Counted from the stretch's first letter, positions 43,530 through 51,497 are shown. The stretch: 64,000 bases of DNA from an uncultured Lachnospiraceae bacterium (GCA_910577105.1 CAJTMB010000003.1:62001-126000), one strand, 5' to 3'. Notes: generated by a model not told the origin, from the sequence alone. Made by a program: numbers and translations.

Positions 43530-44383
43530 TGCTTACTCCTCTTCATAATTTCATTTACAAGCTCTTCTGTGCCGAGAATGCCGTCCGGCAAATCAATACC
43601 CCTTTTTTGTAATTCATGGGCAAGCAGGGTTACCTGCGGAACATCCAGCCTGAGTTCCTTTATCTTTTCCACATTGGAAAAAATTTCCCTCGGCGTACCC
43701 TGCATGGCAATCCTGCCTGCATCCATGACAAACACTTTGTCCGCATGAATGATTTCTTCCATATAATGGGTTATCAGGATAACCGTTACATTTTCCACAT
43801 CGTTTAAGGCCCTGACGGCACGAATCACTTCCTTACGGCCATTGGGGTCCAGCATCGCAGTCGGTTCATCCAGCACAATGCACTTTGGATGCATCGCCAG
43901 TACACCTGCTATGGAAACACGCTGCTTTTGCCCTCCTGAAAGCTTATTGGGTGAATATTTCCTAAATTCGTACATGCCGACAGCCTTTAAGCTTTCCTCT
44001 ACACGCTCCCATATTTCTTTTGTGGGCACTCCCATATTTTCCGGCCCGAAACCGACATCCTCCTCCACTACCTGTCCGATAATCTGGTTATCGGGATTTT
44101 GAAACACCATGCCTGCAGTCTGCCTGATTTCCCAGACTTCATCCTCTTTCCTTGTATCGCGCCCATCCACCCAGATAGTGCCTTCCGTCGGAGTCAGAAT
44201 GGCATTCATATGCTTTGCCAGCGTGGACTTGCCGGAACCGTTGTGTCCCAGAATGGCAATAAAATCTCCCTGTGTAATGTCCAAGTCCACTTCATCCACA
44301 GCCCGGGTAATACCCTCCACATTGCCATCCTCGTCCCGCCTGATATATTCAAAAATTAACTTATCCGTCTCGATAATTCCCAT
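43520..44383 (-). CDS. ecfA1: ECF transporter ATPase, first subunit
   Basis: 287 residues. Walker A GHNGSGKSTLAKHMN, Q-loop VFQNPDNQIIGQVV, signature LSGGQKQRVSIAGVLAM, Walker B CIVLDEPTAMLDPNG and H-loop THYMEEI. The first gene of the ecfA1-ecfA2-ecfT-truA row, with its own promoter at 44417-44445. In most relatives it directly follows rplQ; here a plus-strand gene pair intervenes. Confidence 0.95.
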   Translation of the reverse strand: MGIIETDKLIFEYIRRDEDGNVEGITRAVDEVDLDITQGDFIAILGHNGSGKSTLAKHMNAILTPTEGTIWVDGRDTRKEDEVWEIRQTAGMVFQNPDNQIIGQVVEEDVGFGPENMGVPTKEIWERVEESLKAVGMYEFRKYSPNKLSGGQKQRVSIAGVLAMHPKCIVLDEPTAMLDPNGRKEVIRAVRALNDVENVTVILITHYMEEIIHADKVFVMDAGRIAMQGTPREIFSNVEKIKELRLDVPQVTLLAHELQKRGIDLPDGILGTEELVNEIMKRSKQCQ

Positions 44384-44416
44384 GCCATATCCTGCCTTTC
44401 GTGCTGCATGGCTTTT

Positions 44417-44445
44417 ATTGTACTAGAATTTTTCTGAAAATACAA
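44417..44445 (-). promoter_or_regulatory. Promoter of the ecfA1 operon
   Basis: The minus strand reads TTGTAT, 17 bases, TACAAT, ending about 35 bases before the ecfA1 ATG. Confidence 0.6.
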
Positions 44446-44461
44446 CTATAAATGGCAACTT

Positions 44462-44557
44462 GGTATCCGGCTCCCGGCATTTTCCCCGGGCGTCAGTGCG
44501 TCTGCGCATTTGATTCCATAAAGGACACGCTCTCGCCCGGGGAAAATGCTCCATACC
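44462..44557. repeat. Palindromic intergenic element, copy F (shortened)
   Basis: 96 bp. Outer arms GGTAT and GCATTTTCCCCGGGCG pair with CGCCCGGGGAAAATGC and ATACC with an 8-base insertion on one side. The loop keeps GCATTTGATTCCATAAAGGA and CACGCTC, the half-core of copies B and C. It lies in the divergent gap between ecfA1 and the NUDIX gene. Confidence 0.75.
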
Positions 44558-44599
44558 GGACAGGGGGAAGTAAGGGGTGGTTTTCCTTAGGCGGGTGTG

Positions 44600-44649
44600 C
44601 TATACTCTTTTTGGGTAGTTGGGATAACCTGTAACTCGTTTTATCCCAA
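44600..44649 (+). promoter_or_regulatory. Promoter and leader hairpin of the NUDIX gene
   Basis: TGCTATACT near 44598-44606 is an extended -10 box. Just downstream TTGGGATAA (44619-44627) and TTATCCCAA (44641-44649) form a 9-bp stem with a 13-base loop, which could be an operator or leader hairpin. Confidence 0.45.
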
Positions 44650-44682
44650 ATAGAAGAACATCGGCAGGGGGTGTAATGCAGC

Positions 44683-45192
44683 ATGGAATTGTGGGATGCT
44701 TATTATGAGGATGGCACATTGGCAGGGCTGGATTTGGTTCGGGGGGAAAAGATTCCGGAAGGGCTGCGGCACGCGGTGGCGGAGATTTTCGTCGTGCATA
44801 AGGACAAATCCATACTGCTGATGCAGAGGGATTTCGGCAAACCGAATTATCCGGGGCTTTGGGAGAATGGGGCAAGCGGTTCTGTTATAAAGGGAGAATC
44901 GCCTTTGGAGGGCGCAAAGAGAGAGCTTTTTGAAGAGACAGGCATTGTCGCGAAAGACGGACTGCAAAGTCTTTACCACATTGTTTCAGAGACAACAATA
45001 TATTGGGGATATCTGTGTGTGACGGATATTCCGAAGGAGAAGGTACGACTCCAAGAAGGGGAAACCATTGCCTTTAAATGGGTTCACGAGCGGGAGTTTA
45101 AAGAGATATTTTATTCAGACCAATATGTAAATACTGTAAGGGAAAGACTTAAAGATTTTGTAGAGAAAGGAAGTTATTTATGCGGCATATAA
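44683..45192 (+). CDS. NUDIX hydrolase
   Basis: 169 residues. The NUDIX box is complete: GSVIKGESPLEGAKRELFEE followed by TGI. The N-terminus WDAYYEDGTLAGLDLVRGE and PEGLRHAVAEIFVVHK resemble the isopentenyl-isomerase-like NUDIX subgroup that hydrolyses nucleotide diphosphates. The ATG follows AGGGGGTG. It overlaps the peptidase gene by 13 bases; the two form a plus-strand pair inside an otherwise minus-strand ribosomal block. Confidence 0.88.
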   Translation: MELWDAYYEDGTLAGLDLVRGEKIPEGLRHAVAEIFVVHKDKSILLMQRDFGKPNYPGLWENGASGSVIKGESPLEGAKRELFEETGIVAKDGLQSLYHIVSETTIYWGYLCVTDIPKEKVRLQEGETIAFKWVHEREFKEIFYSDQYVNTVRERLKDFVEKGSYLCGI

Positions 45193-46097
45193 AAAACAAA
45201 TTTAATCTTTCCCCGGAATCCCAAAATAAAATTATTAAGGCGGCTGTTATTCTCGCCCTCGTAATTGTGTTTTTTTCTTTCCTCTCCAGAAACTTTTCGA
45301 ACAGGGGGCAGACGCTTTCCCAATACGCCAAAGAAAACCCCGAACTGGCCTACGGAAGTAGCTCAGAACCGGATGATTCCACGGTTTCGGAAAATCTTAC
45401 CGGGAAAGAAGAAGCAGAGGCGCCCGATACCGGCACTGCAGATATATCCTCATCCGATTCAGACTCTTTAGCCGAGGCTGCAAATCCTGACCGCATCACC
45501 TATGAGCAGGGGTTTTATTATGAGCCGCTTTCAGAAGAATTGAAGACCTTTATCACCGGAATTTCCTACCCAGCCGAAGAGACTGACGAAATATCTTATG
45601 AGGATTTGGCATATGTCCATGTGCTGCACTACAATTTTGACGGTGAAAGCACCGAGGGCGAATTGATTTGCAACAAGGCTATTTCCCAGGACCTGGTGGA
45701 GATTTTTTACGATTTGTATACAGCAGAATACCAGATAGAAAAAATAACCCTGATTGAAAACTACGACGGAGATGACACTGCCTCCATGACCGACAACAAT
45801 ACTTCCTGTTTCAATTACAGAACGGTGGACGGCACGGACAGGCTTTCCAGACATGCACTCGGACTGGCTATCGACATCAATCCTTTTTACAACCCATATA
45901 TTCGTTACGCAAAGGACGGCTCCCTGATTATCTCTCCGCAGGGTAGCGAGGATTATGCTGACCGGACGCTTGGCTTTCCTTACAAAATAGACGAAACTGA
46001 CCTTTGTTACCGCCTGTTTATCGAGCACGGCTTTACCTGGGGAGGCAACTGGAATTCCAGCAAGGATTACCAGCATTTCCAAAAGGCGCTTCCTTAA
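45180..46097 (+). CDS. Membrane-anchored M15-family peptidase (D-Ala-D-Ala carboxypeptidase-like)
   Basis: 305 residues. One membrane anchor (about 17-37: IIKAAVILALVIVFFSFL), an acidic Ser/Glu-rich linker, then an M15C-type zinc domain: LSRHALGLAIDINPFYNPYI supplies His and Asp ligands and SKDYQHFQKAL the final His. Located outside the membrane, it should trim or cut peptidoglycan peptides. The start lies within the NUDIX end, so translation is coupled. Confidence 0.87.
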   Translation: MRHIKNKFNLSPESQNKIIKAAVILALVIVFFSFLSRNFSNRGQTLSQYAKENPELAYGSSSEPDDSTVSENLTGKEEAEAPDTGTADISSSDSDSLAEAANPDRITYEQGFYYEPLSEELKTFITGISYPAEETDEISYEDLAYVHVLHYNFDGESTEGELICNKAISQDLVEIFYDLYTAEYQIEKITLIENYDGDDTASMTDNNTSCFNYRTVDGTDRLSRHALGLAIDINPFYNPYIRYAKDGSLIISPQGSEDYADRTLGFPYKIDETDLCYRLFIEHGFTWGGNWNSSKDYQHFQKALP

Positions 46098-46155
46098 TCC
46101 CGGCATGGAGGCATATTTCCTGCACGCCGCTTAAAAAGAACCTGCCCACTTGCAT

Positions 46156-46194
46156 AAAAAAAAGCTGCATCAACGGTATCATTCCGGATGCAGC
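46156..46194 (-). terminator. Terminator after rplQ (end of the alpha operon)
   Basis: GCTGCATC and GATGCAGC flank a 15-base loop, followed by TTTTTTTT on the minus strand. It sits 17 bases after the rplQ stop and would also slow plus-strand transcripts from the peptidase gene. Confidence 0.9.
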
Positions 46195-46211
46195 GATTCT
46201 TTTATGTGTTA

Positions 46212-46748
46212 TTATACTAATTCAAGCACTACTTCCAGCGCTCCGTCACCTTTACGCTGGCCAATCTTGATGATTCTGGTATAGCCACCATTGCGGTTTA
46301 CATATTTCGGTGCAATTTCGTCGAACAATTTTGCCACCAAATCCACCTGTTTGGTATTTTTCTTTTTGCCTGCATTGGAAGAGGGAACTTCCTTTACAGG
46401 ATACAATACCCTAAGCATCTGACGGCGTGCATGCAGTCTGGAAGGCAGGTCCTTTTTAATCTCTTTTTCCACGATGTCAAACTTAGTAACCTTCTTTCCA
46501 TCTACTACTTCTTTTACCCTCTTGCCGTCTTTGTCCTTTAAGGGAACCTTTGCGGAAACTTTTACCATCTCAAAATTGTCTTTTTCCTTCACTGCCATGG
46601 CAATAAGGCCTTCTGCAATCTTTCTGACTTCTTTTGCCTTTGCTTCCGTGGTAATGATTTTACCATTGTGTAACAACGCTGTTACCTGATTTCTCAATAA
46701 TGCTTTTCTCTGGCTGCTTGTTCTGCCGAGTTTTCTGTACTTTGCCAT
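46212..46748 (-). CDS. rplQ: 50S ribosomal protein L17
   Basis: 178 residues from ATG 46748 after GAGAGGATTTTAAA. MAKYRKLGRTSSQRKALLRN at the start is diagnostic, with TTEAKAKEVRKIAEGLIAMA following. It is longer than the ~120-residue L17 of E. coli because of an insertion around 75-105 (KDKDGKRVKEVVDGKKVTKF), common in Clostridia. Last gene of the alpha operon. Confidence 0.96.
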   Translation of the reverse strand: MAKYRKLGRTSSQRKALLRNQVTALLHNGKIITTEAKAKEVRKIAEGLIAMAVKEKDNFEMVKVSAKVPLKDKDGKRVKEVVDGKKVTKFDIVEKEIKKDLPSRLHARRQMLRVLYPVKEVPSSNAGKKKNTKQVDLVAKLFDEIAPKYVNRNGGYTRIIKIGQRKGDGALEVVLELV

Positions 46749-46879
46749 TTTAAAATCCTCTCTTTTCATGGTACATCCGGCAACGCCCTTTGGTCTTACT
46801 CGCCGAATGCTGTCTATGTTGCCACTTCAAAACCGGCCCGTGCACTCTTTGGATTTACCACAAGCCACTCTATAATGAT

Positions 46880-47839
46880 TTATTCATCACTGGGATTTAA
46901 GCGCAGTCCCAATTCTTTTAACTTGGCAAGTACCTCTTCCAATGACTTGCGGCCTAAGTTACGAACCTTCATCATGTCTTCAGAGGTCTTGTTGGTAAGC
47001 TCTTCAACAGTATTGATGCCCGCCCTCTTCAGGCAGTTATAAGAACGAACCGACAACTCCAGTTCATCAATACTCATTTCAAGTACCTTTTCTTTTTCAT
47101 CATCTTCTTTCTCTACCATAACTTCCGCAGTCTTGGCATTTTCCGACAAGTCAATGAAAAGGCTTAAGTGTTCGCTGAGTACTTTTGCAGCCAAACTTAC
47201 CGCTTCGTCCGGAACCAGCGTCCCATTGGTATACACATCCAGCGTAAGTTTGTCAAAATCTGTAATCTGACCTACACGGGTATTTTCTACCGTAACATTC
47301 ACTCTCTCCACCGGCGTATAAATGGAATCAACTGCAATCACACCGATAGGTAAATCTTCATTCTTGTTTTTATCGGCACTGATGTAGCCTCTGCCTCTGG
47401 TAATGGTGAGTTCCATGTATAACTTCGTGTCCTTGCCGCCGCTTAAAGTGGCAATCACCAAATCCGGATTCAAAATCTCAATATCCTGGTCAGCCTGAAT
47501 ATCCGAAGCTCTTACCACGCCTTCCCCGTCATACTCGATATAAGCAATCTTCGGTTCATTCGTTTCGCTGGTATTCCTAATGGCAAGACTCTTGATATTC
47601 ATAATAATCTCGGTTACATCTTCTTTCACGCCGGGTATAGAACTGAATTCATGCAGCACTCCTTCGATTTTAACCTGGCTTACCGCCGCACCGGGTAAAG
47701 AAGAAAGCATAATTCTTCTAAGAGAATTACCAAGTGTGATACCGTAGCCTCTTTCCAAAGGCTCTACCACAAATCTGCCATACTTTTTGTCTTCAGAAAT
47801 TTCAGCAACCTCAATATTGGGTCTTTCAAAATCAAACAC
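46880..47839 (-). CDS. rpoA: RNA polymerase alpha subunit
   Basis: 319 residues. N-terminal dimerisation domain: GRFVVEPLERGYGITLGNSL and RRIMLSSLPGAAVSQVKIEG. C-terminal DNA-binding domain from about 250: LELSVRSYNCLKRAGINTVE and VRNLGRKSLEEVLAKLKELG, including the residues that contact UP elements. Standard length. Lies between rpsD and rplQ as usual. Confidence 0.97.
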   Translation of the reverse strand: MFDFERPNIEVAEISEDKKYGRFVVEPLERGYGITLGNSLRRIMLSSLPGAAVSQVKIEGVLHEFSSIPGVKEDVTEIIMNIKSLAIRNTSETNEPKIAYIEYDGEGVVRASDIQADQDIEILNPDLVIATLSGGKDTKLYMELTITRGRGYISADKNKNEDLPIGVIAVDSIYTPVERVNVTVENTRVGQITDFDKLTLDVYTNGTLVPDEAVSLAAKVLSEHLSLFIDLSENAKTAEVMVEKEDDEKEKVLEMSIDELELSVRSYNCLKRAGINTVEELTNKTSEDMMKVRNLGRKSLEEVLAKLKELGLRLNPSDE

Positions 47840-47877
47840 TGCAAATACCCTCCTTTACGAACAATTTATATTACAGC

Positions 47878-48471
47878 TTATTTGGAATACAATTCGACAA
47901 TAAGCATCTCATTTACGGGAACATCAATCTGTTCTCTGGTAGGAAGTGCTTTTACAGTTCCTTTGAGGCCTTCGATATCTACGTCCATCCATTCAGGAAA
48001 CAGCCTTCCTGCGGTTACTTCCACGATATCTTTGTATCTCTGTAAGGATTTGGATTTCTCCCTGATTTCGATTACATCACCAGCTTTTACTAAATAGGAG
48101 GGTATGCTGACTCTTTTTCCGTTTACAAGCACATGCTTATGTCCTACAACCTGTCTTGCTTCTCTTCTGGTTCTTGCAAAACCCATTCTGAAAACAATAT
48201 TGTCCAGTCTGCTTTCCAGTAAAACCATCAGATTCTCACCGGTCATGCCTTTCATCCGGTCAGCTTTTTTATAGTAATTCCTGAAAGGCTTCTCCAAAAC
48301 ACCATAAATGAATTTTGCCTTCTGTTTCTCTCTCATCTGAAGGCCGTATTCACTCATCTTCTTACCAGCCCTTGCGGAAGTCCTGTTGGACTTCTTGTCA
48401 TATCCCAGATATGCGGGCTCCAATCCTAAATTTCTGCATCTTTTTAATACCGGTACTCTATTTACTGCCAT
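47878..48471 (-). CDS. rpsD: 30S ribosomal protein S4
   Basis: 197 residues. MAVNRVPVLKRCRNLGLEPA, KKMSEYGLQMREKQKAKFIY, and the S4 RNA-binding domain LDNIVFRMGFARTRREARQV, VGHKHVLVNGKRVSIPSYLV. S4 nucleates 30S assembly and regulates translation of its own operon in many bacteria. The 189-base gap to rpsK contains structure (see 48567). Confidence 0.97.
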   Translation of the reverse strand: MAVNRVPVLKRCRNLGLEPAYLGYDKKSNRTSARAGKKMSEYGLQMREKQKAKFIYGVLEKPFRNYYKKADRMKGMTGENLMVLLESRLDNIVFRMGFARTRREARQVVGHKHVLVNGKRVSIPSYLVKAGDVIEIREKSKSLQRYKDIVEVTAGRLFPEWMDVDIEGLKGTVKALPTREQIDVPVNEMLIVELYSK

Positions 48472-48566
48472 GTCAATAAATTCCTTTCCACAGGGTCCAT
48501 GCCCCAGACTATTGTTTACAGCCTCACGCTACGCGGGCTTTCTTCCAACTTGTTAAAAAATTCGAC

Positions 48567-48595
48567 GGAGAATGCACGGTTTTTGGGCATTCTCC
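48567..48595 (-). promoter_or_regulatory. Hairpin in the rpsK-rpsD gap
   Basis: GGAGAATGC and GCATTCTCC form a perfect 9-bp stem with an 11-base loop; on the minus strand GTCGAATTTTTT follows. It lies between rpsK and rpsD, where most relatives have a short spacer. It could be a partial terminator or the site where S4 represses translation; neither can be shown here. Confidence 0.45.
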
Positions 48596-48660
48596 CGCGT
48601 GAGATATAGAACTTCTTCACGAAGCAGCCCTTGCTGCGAGTGTTAGAGGTTCTTCTCACG

Positions 48661-49062
48661 CTATACGCGGCGTCTCTTAGGAGGACGGCAGCCATTGTGG
48701 GGAACCGGAGTTACGTCGCGGATACTTGTCACTTCAAGACCACATGCCTGAAGCGCACGGATTGCGGCTTCACGGCCTGAACCGGGACCTTTCACAAATA
48801 CGTCTACTGTCTTTAATCCATGGATTAAAGCAGCTTTTGTAGCAGTTTCTGCTGCCATCTGTGCTGCATACGGAGTAGATTTCCTTGAACCTCTAAATCC
48901 AAGACCACCGGCGCTTGCCCAGCTAAGGGCATTTCCTTCAGTATCTGTCAATGTAACAATGGTATTGTTAAAAGAAGACTGAATGTGTGCCTGTCCACGT
49001 TCAACGTTTTTCTTTACGCGCTTTTTAGCGACTTTTCTATTAGCTGTTACTTTCTTAGCCAT
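48661..49062 (-). CDS. rpsK: 30S ribosomal protein S11
   Basis: 133 residues. VERGQAHIQSSFNNTIVTLT, GLGFRGSRKSTPYAAQMAAE, VFVKGPGSGREAAIRALQAC and the C-terminal SIRDVTPVPHNGCRPPKRRR are S11 signatures. Normal length and place after rpsM (37-base gap). Confidence 0.97.
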   Translation of the reverse strand: MAKKVTANRKVAKKRVKKNVERGQAHIQSSFNNTIVTLTDTEGNALSWASAGGLGFRGSRKSTPYAAQMAAETATKAALIHGLKTVDVFVKGPGSGREAAIRALQACGLEVTSIRDVTPVPHNGCRPPKRRRV

Positions 49063-49099
49063 TTAAACTAACCTACTTTCTCAAAATTGTTTGCAGTTC

Positions 49100-49471
49100 C
49101 TATTTTTTCTTGTTCGCAACAGTCCTCTTGGGACCTTTTCTGGTTCTTGCGTTGGTCTTTGTCTTCTGTCCGCGAACCGGAAGTCCTTTACGGTGACGAA
49201 CGCCGCGATAGCACCCGATTTCCTGTAATCTCTTGATGTTTAATGCGATTTCTCTTCTCAAATCACCTTCCACCGTGACATCAAGTTTTTCGATTGCTTC
49301 ACTGATTTTCTTTACTTCTTCATCTGTCAGTTCCCTTACACGGGTATCAGGATTTACACCTGCTTCTGTCAAAATCTTGTTTGAAGTTGTCCTGCCGATT
49401 CCATAAATATACGTCAGACCAATTTCGACACGTTTTTCCCTAGGTAAATCAACACCTGCGATACGAGCCAT
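49100..49471 (-). CDS. rpsM: 30S ribosomal protein S13
   Basis: 123 residues. MARIAGVDLPREKRVEIGLT, YIYGIGRTTSNKIL and the basic C-terminus GVRHRKGLPVRGQKTKTNAR. Typical S13 at the head subunit interface. ATG after AAAGATGGAGGAAACGTAA. Preceded by a 341-base gap to rpmJ, longer than usual. Confidence 0.97.
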   Translation of the reverse strand: MARIAGVDLPREKRVEIGLTYIYGIGRTTSNKILTEAGVNPDTRVRELTDEEVKKISEAIEKLDVTVEGDLRREIALNIKRLQEIGCYRGVRHRKGLPVRGQKTKTNARTRKGPKRTVANKKK

Positions 49472-49812
49472 TTACGTTTCCTCCATCTTTCTTTGCGTTG
49501 CTGCTTTGCGCACACAAATAATAGTTACTAAGTTGATTGGGGCATTCGCCCAATCGGACGTTTCCTGTTCAATCCGATCTTTCCCGCCGAAACATAGAAT
49601 TTGTCAGTTTCCGTACTTTGGAACCTTTAAATTCTTTTCGTCGTGGTATCAACAAGTAATCTCCCGTAAGCCCTTCCATTATATATAAATTACAGTTTCC
49701 CCTTTGTCCGCGGTATGTTAAAAACATGCGGAGCGGACAGGCGGAAAATGTACTTTCAGCCGCATACAATAATGGGACAAGAACTCACACACCCAAATCT
49801 CTGGGCCGGTGA
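49472..49812 (-). other. Structured 341-base gap between rpmJ and rpsM
   Basis: It contains no gene. Two stems stand out: GATTGGG/CCCAATC (49535-49555) and GTCCGC/GCGGAC (49706-49738) with an inner AACAT/ATGTT pairing. A TATAAT-like box on the minus strand near 49680 lacks a good -35. The gap may hold a ribosomal-protein leader; in most relatives the spacing here is short. Confidence 0.5.
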
Positions 49813-49926
49813 TTATCCTTGTCTCTGTTTGTGTTTCGGATTTTCACAGATTACTCTGATACGCCCTTTTCTTTTAATGATTTTGCATTTTTCGCAAATC
49901 GGTTTTACTGATGATCTAACCTTCAC
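49813..49926 (-). CDS. rpmJ: 50S ribosomal protein L36
   Basis: 37 residues from a GTG start at 49926 with GGAGGG upstream. The peptide starts KVRSSVKPICEKCKIIKRKG after the initiator and ends with a second CENPKH zinc-binding part, so the C-x2-C...C-x4-H ligands are all present. Normal length. infA, which usually precedes it, is not in the window. Confidence 0.95.
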   Translation of the reverse strand: MKVRSSVKPICEKCKIIKRKGRIRVICENPKHKQRQG

Positions 49927-49959
49927 GTTAAACCCTCCTTTCAAAAAAGACCGTTTTAC

Positions 49960-49988
49960 ATTATAGCATGTAGATACTTCAATTACAA
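49960..49988 (-). promoter_or_regulatory. Promoter driving rpmJ and the alpha operon
   Basis: The minus strand reads TTGTAA, 17 bases, TATAAT, about 30 bases before the rpmJ ribosome site. It lets the rpmJ-rplQ block be transcribed independently of the upstream S10/spc genes. Confidence 0.75.
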
Positions 49989-50031
49989 GGGTTTTTTTGC
50001 TTTTTGTGGATTTTTGAAAATTGTAACATTA

Positions 50032-50072
50032 AATGCGAAAGGAAGCGAAAGCCTCCCGACGCATTATTTTTT
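50032..50072 (+). terminator. Terminator-like hairpin at the host/phage boundary
   Basis: AATGCG and CGCATT flank GC-rich bases, followed by ATTTTTTT on the plus strand. It lies where composition changes from A/T-rich chromosomal to GC-rich phage-like DNA. Confidence 0.5.
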
Positions 50073-50100
50073 TACCACAAAACGGGCAACACTGGCCCCT

Positions 50101-50348
50101 CGGCCATTTTGTAAAGTCTGTATTTATCGGTGAAGGATAACAAGTTTTAAGTCCGGTTTTTAAGGTGAAAACCGGGCGGCGGTGGAGAGCAGCAACGCCT
50201 AAAAAGGCTCCATGTCGTTCAACAAGTTTCCGGCTTTTAAGGTGAAAGCCGGTACGGTCAAGGCGGCCCAGAAAAAAGACGCCAGCCGGAGCGCGGGAGG
50301 CCGGTTGAGAAGTACCCGCCCGAAAATGCAGATTTTACAAAATGGCCG
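50101..50348. repeat. 15-bp inverted repeats bracketing the start of the phage region
   Basis: CGGCCATTTTGTAAA (50101-50115) and its exact complement TTTACAAAATGGCCG (50334-50348) bracket 218 bases that contain two related hairpins. Possible origin, attachment-arm or regulator-binding region. Confidence 0.7.
50153..50252. repeat. Two related 23-base hairpins
   Basis: CCGGTTTTTAAGGTGAAAAC (plus CGG, 50153-50175) and CCGGCTTTTAAGGTGAAAGC (plus CGG, 50230-50252) share the loop and differ by one compensated base pair (T-A to C-G). Each is preceded by AACAAGTTT, so about 40 bases are duplicated. Confidence 0.75.
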
Positions 50349-50385
50349 GAGTATGCACCCACACCACAAGGAGGTGAGAACGTGA
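50212..50385 (+). CDS. Possible small basic protein
   Basis: 57 codons from ATG 50212: MSFNKFPAFKVKAGTVKAAQ and a basic Arg/Ser/Lys-rich remainder. Its TGA overlaps the GTG of the next gene (GTGA), as seen for many gene pairs in this element, which argues for real translation. No recognised family; the ribosome site (aaaaaggctcc) is weak. Confidence 0.35.
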   Translation: MSFNKFPAFKVKAGTVKAAQKKDASRSAGGRLRSTRPKMQILQNGRSMHPHHKEVRT

Positions 50386-50657
50386 GAAACTACCGATATT
50401 TGACGCTGGCAGACCGCGAGGCGCTGGAGTCCCGCTATCTCAAAGGAGAACGCCCGCAGGATATAGCCGACTCTCTCGGCGTGCATGTGGCGACTATCTA
50501 CAAGGAGCTGAAACGCGGGGACACTGGGGATCTCGACTGCAACATGCGGCAGGGCTACAACGCAAAGCTGGCCCAGCTGCGGCTCCAGCAAAACCTCAAA
50601 CGCCGAGGCAGCAAGGCCAAACCTGAACAGCAGAAACTTGAAACTGTCACCACATAA
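50382..50657 (+). CDS. Small helix-turn-helix DNA-binding protein
   Basis: 91 residues from GTG 50382 with GGAGGTGAGAAC upstream. RYLTLADREALESRYLKGER and PQDIADSLGVHVATIYKELK form a helix-turn-helix like those of IS30-type transposases and sigma-like domains; the rest is a basic tail. Probably an early phage regulator. The partner DNA is unknown. Confidence 0.65.
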   Translation: MRNYRYLTLADREALESRYLKGERPQDIADSLGVHVATIYKELKRGDTGDLDCNMRQGYNAKLAQLRLQQNLKRRGSKAKPEQQKLETVTT

Positions 50658-50681
50658 CGCACAAGAAAGGAACACTCCGCC

Positions 50682-51266
50682 ATGATGTTAGAAGAATTTG
50701 AAAAAAGAACGGGCTACTTCCCTACCATGGAAGAATACGCAGCGATAGAGAAGGCTTATATGGAATTTAGCGGCGACAAAGACGCCTTTTGCAAAGCCTA
50801 CAAAAAGAACGAGGACGGGATCGCCGAAAGGATCCAGCGCGAGGTGAATATGCAGCACATCAACGTGCAGCGCGAGGCCGAGAAAGCTCAGAAGGCCATG
50901 GAAGAACGGATCGCAGAACTGGAGAAGGCTCTGGAACGCGAGCAGGAATGGCGGCCCTACGAGGACACCGACAACGTGCAGCAGGCCGACTACGAAAGAC
51001 TGGCGAGCCAATCTGACACCGAGCACATGAGCGACGAAAAGGCCAAGGATCTGCTCTATGAGTGGTACGGCTTCGCCAAGGAGAAGATCAAGATCCACCG
51101 GACACTCCCGCGGTACGAAGTCAACCGACACCGGCAGCTCCGCAAAGTCGGAGAAATCGACCGGGCCCCGATCTACAACGCGACCGACTGGAACTATATC
51201 CGCTTCGACTGCGGCTGCATGAGCTACGAGCTCTACAACGACAACCTGCGGCCGTATCTGCACTAA
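50682..51266 (+). CDS. Phage protein of unknown function
   Basis: 194 residues (ATG 50682 or 50685). Central coiled coil rich in Glu/Lys/Ala (about 55-95: QREAEKAQKAMEERIAELEK), and a C-terminal region with FDCGCMSYELYNDN. No family recognised. Confidence 0.65.
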   Translation: MMLEEFEKRTGYFPTMEEYAAIEKAYMEFSGDKDAFCKAYKKNEDGIAERIQREVNMQHINVQREAEKAQKAMEERIAELEKALEREQEWRPYEDTDNVQQADYERLASQSDTEHMSDEKAKDLLYEWYGFAKEKIKIHRTLPRYEVNRHRQLRKVGEIDRAPIYNATDWNYIRFDCGCMSYELYNDNLRPYLH

Positions 51267-51282
51267 GGAAGGAGGCAGCGAC

Positions 51283-51483
51283 ATGAAAAAGAGACACAGA
51301 GCAAACGGCACCACCGTGACAAGGCACGCAGACCGCTGGAACCCGCGCAAGGTATGGCTTATTAAACACTACGCAGACGGGCACTACGGACTCAATCAGG
51401 AAATAGCGGGCCGGATATTTTACACGGCATACCAGAGAACCAGCAAGGCGAGGATCCAGCAGATCCTCACCACCTGCTGCTGA
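51283..51483 (+). CDS. Small basic phage protein, unknown
   Basis: 66 residues after GGAAGGAGGCAGCGAC. NPRKVWLIKHYADGHYGLNQ and AGRIFYTAYQRTSKARIQQI suggest a compact helical, possibly nucleic-acid-binding protein. No family recognised. Confidence 0.55.
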   Translation: MKKRHRANGTTVTRHADRWNPRKVWLIKHYADGHYGLNQEIAGRIFYTAYQRTSKARIQQILTTCC

Positions 51484-51497
51484 AAGGAGGCGACCAC

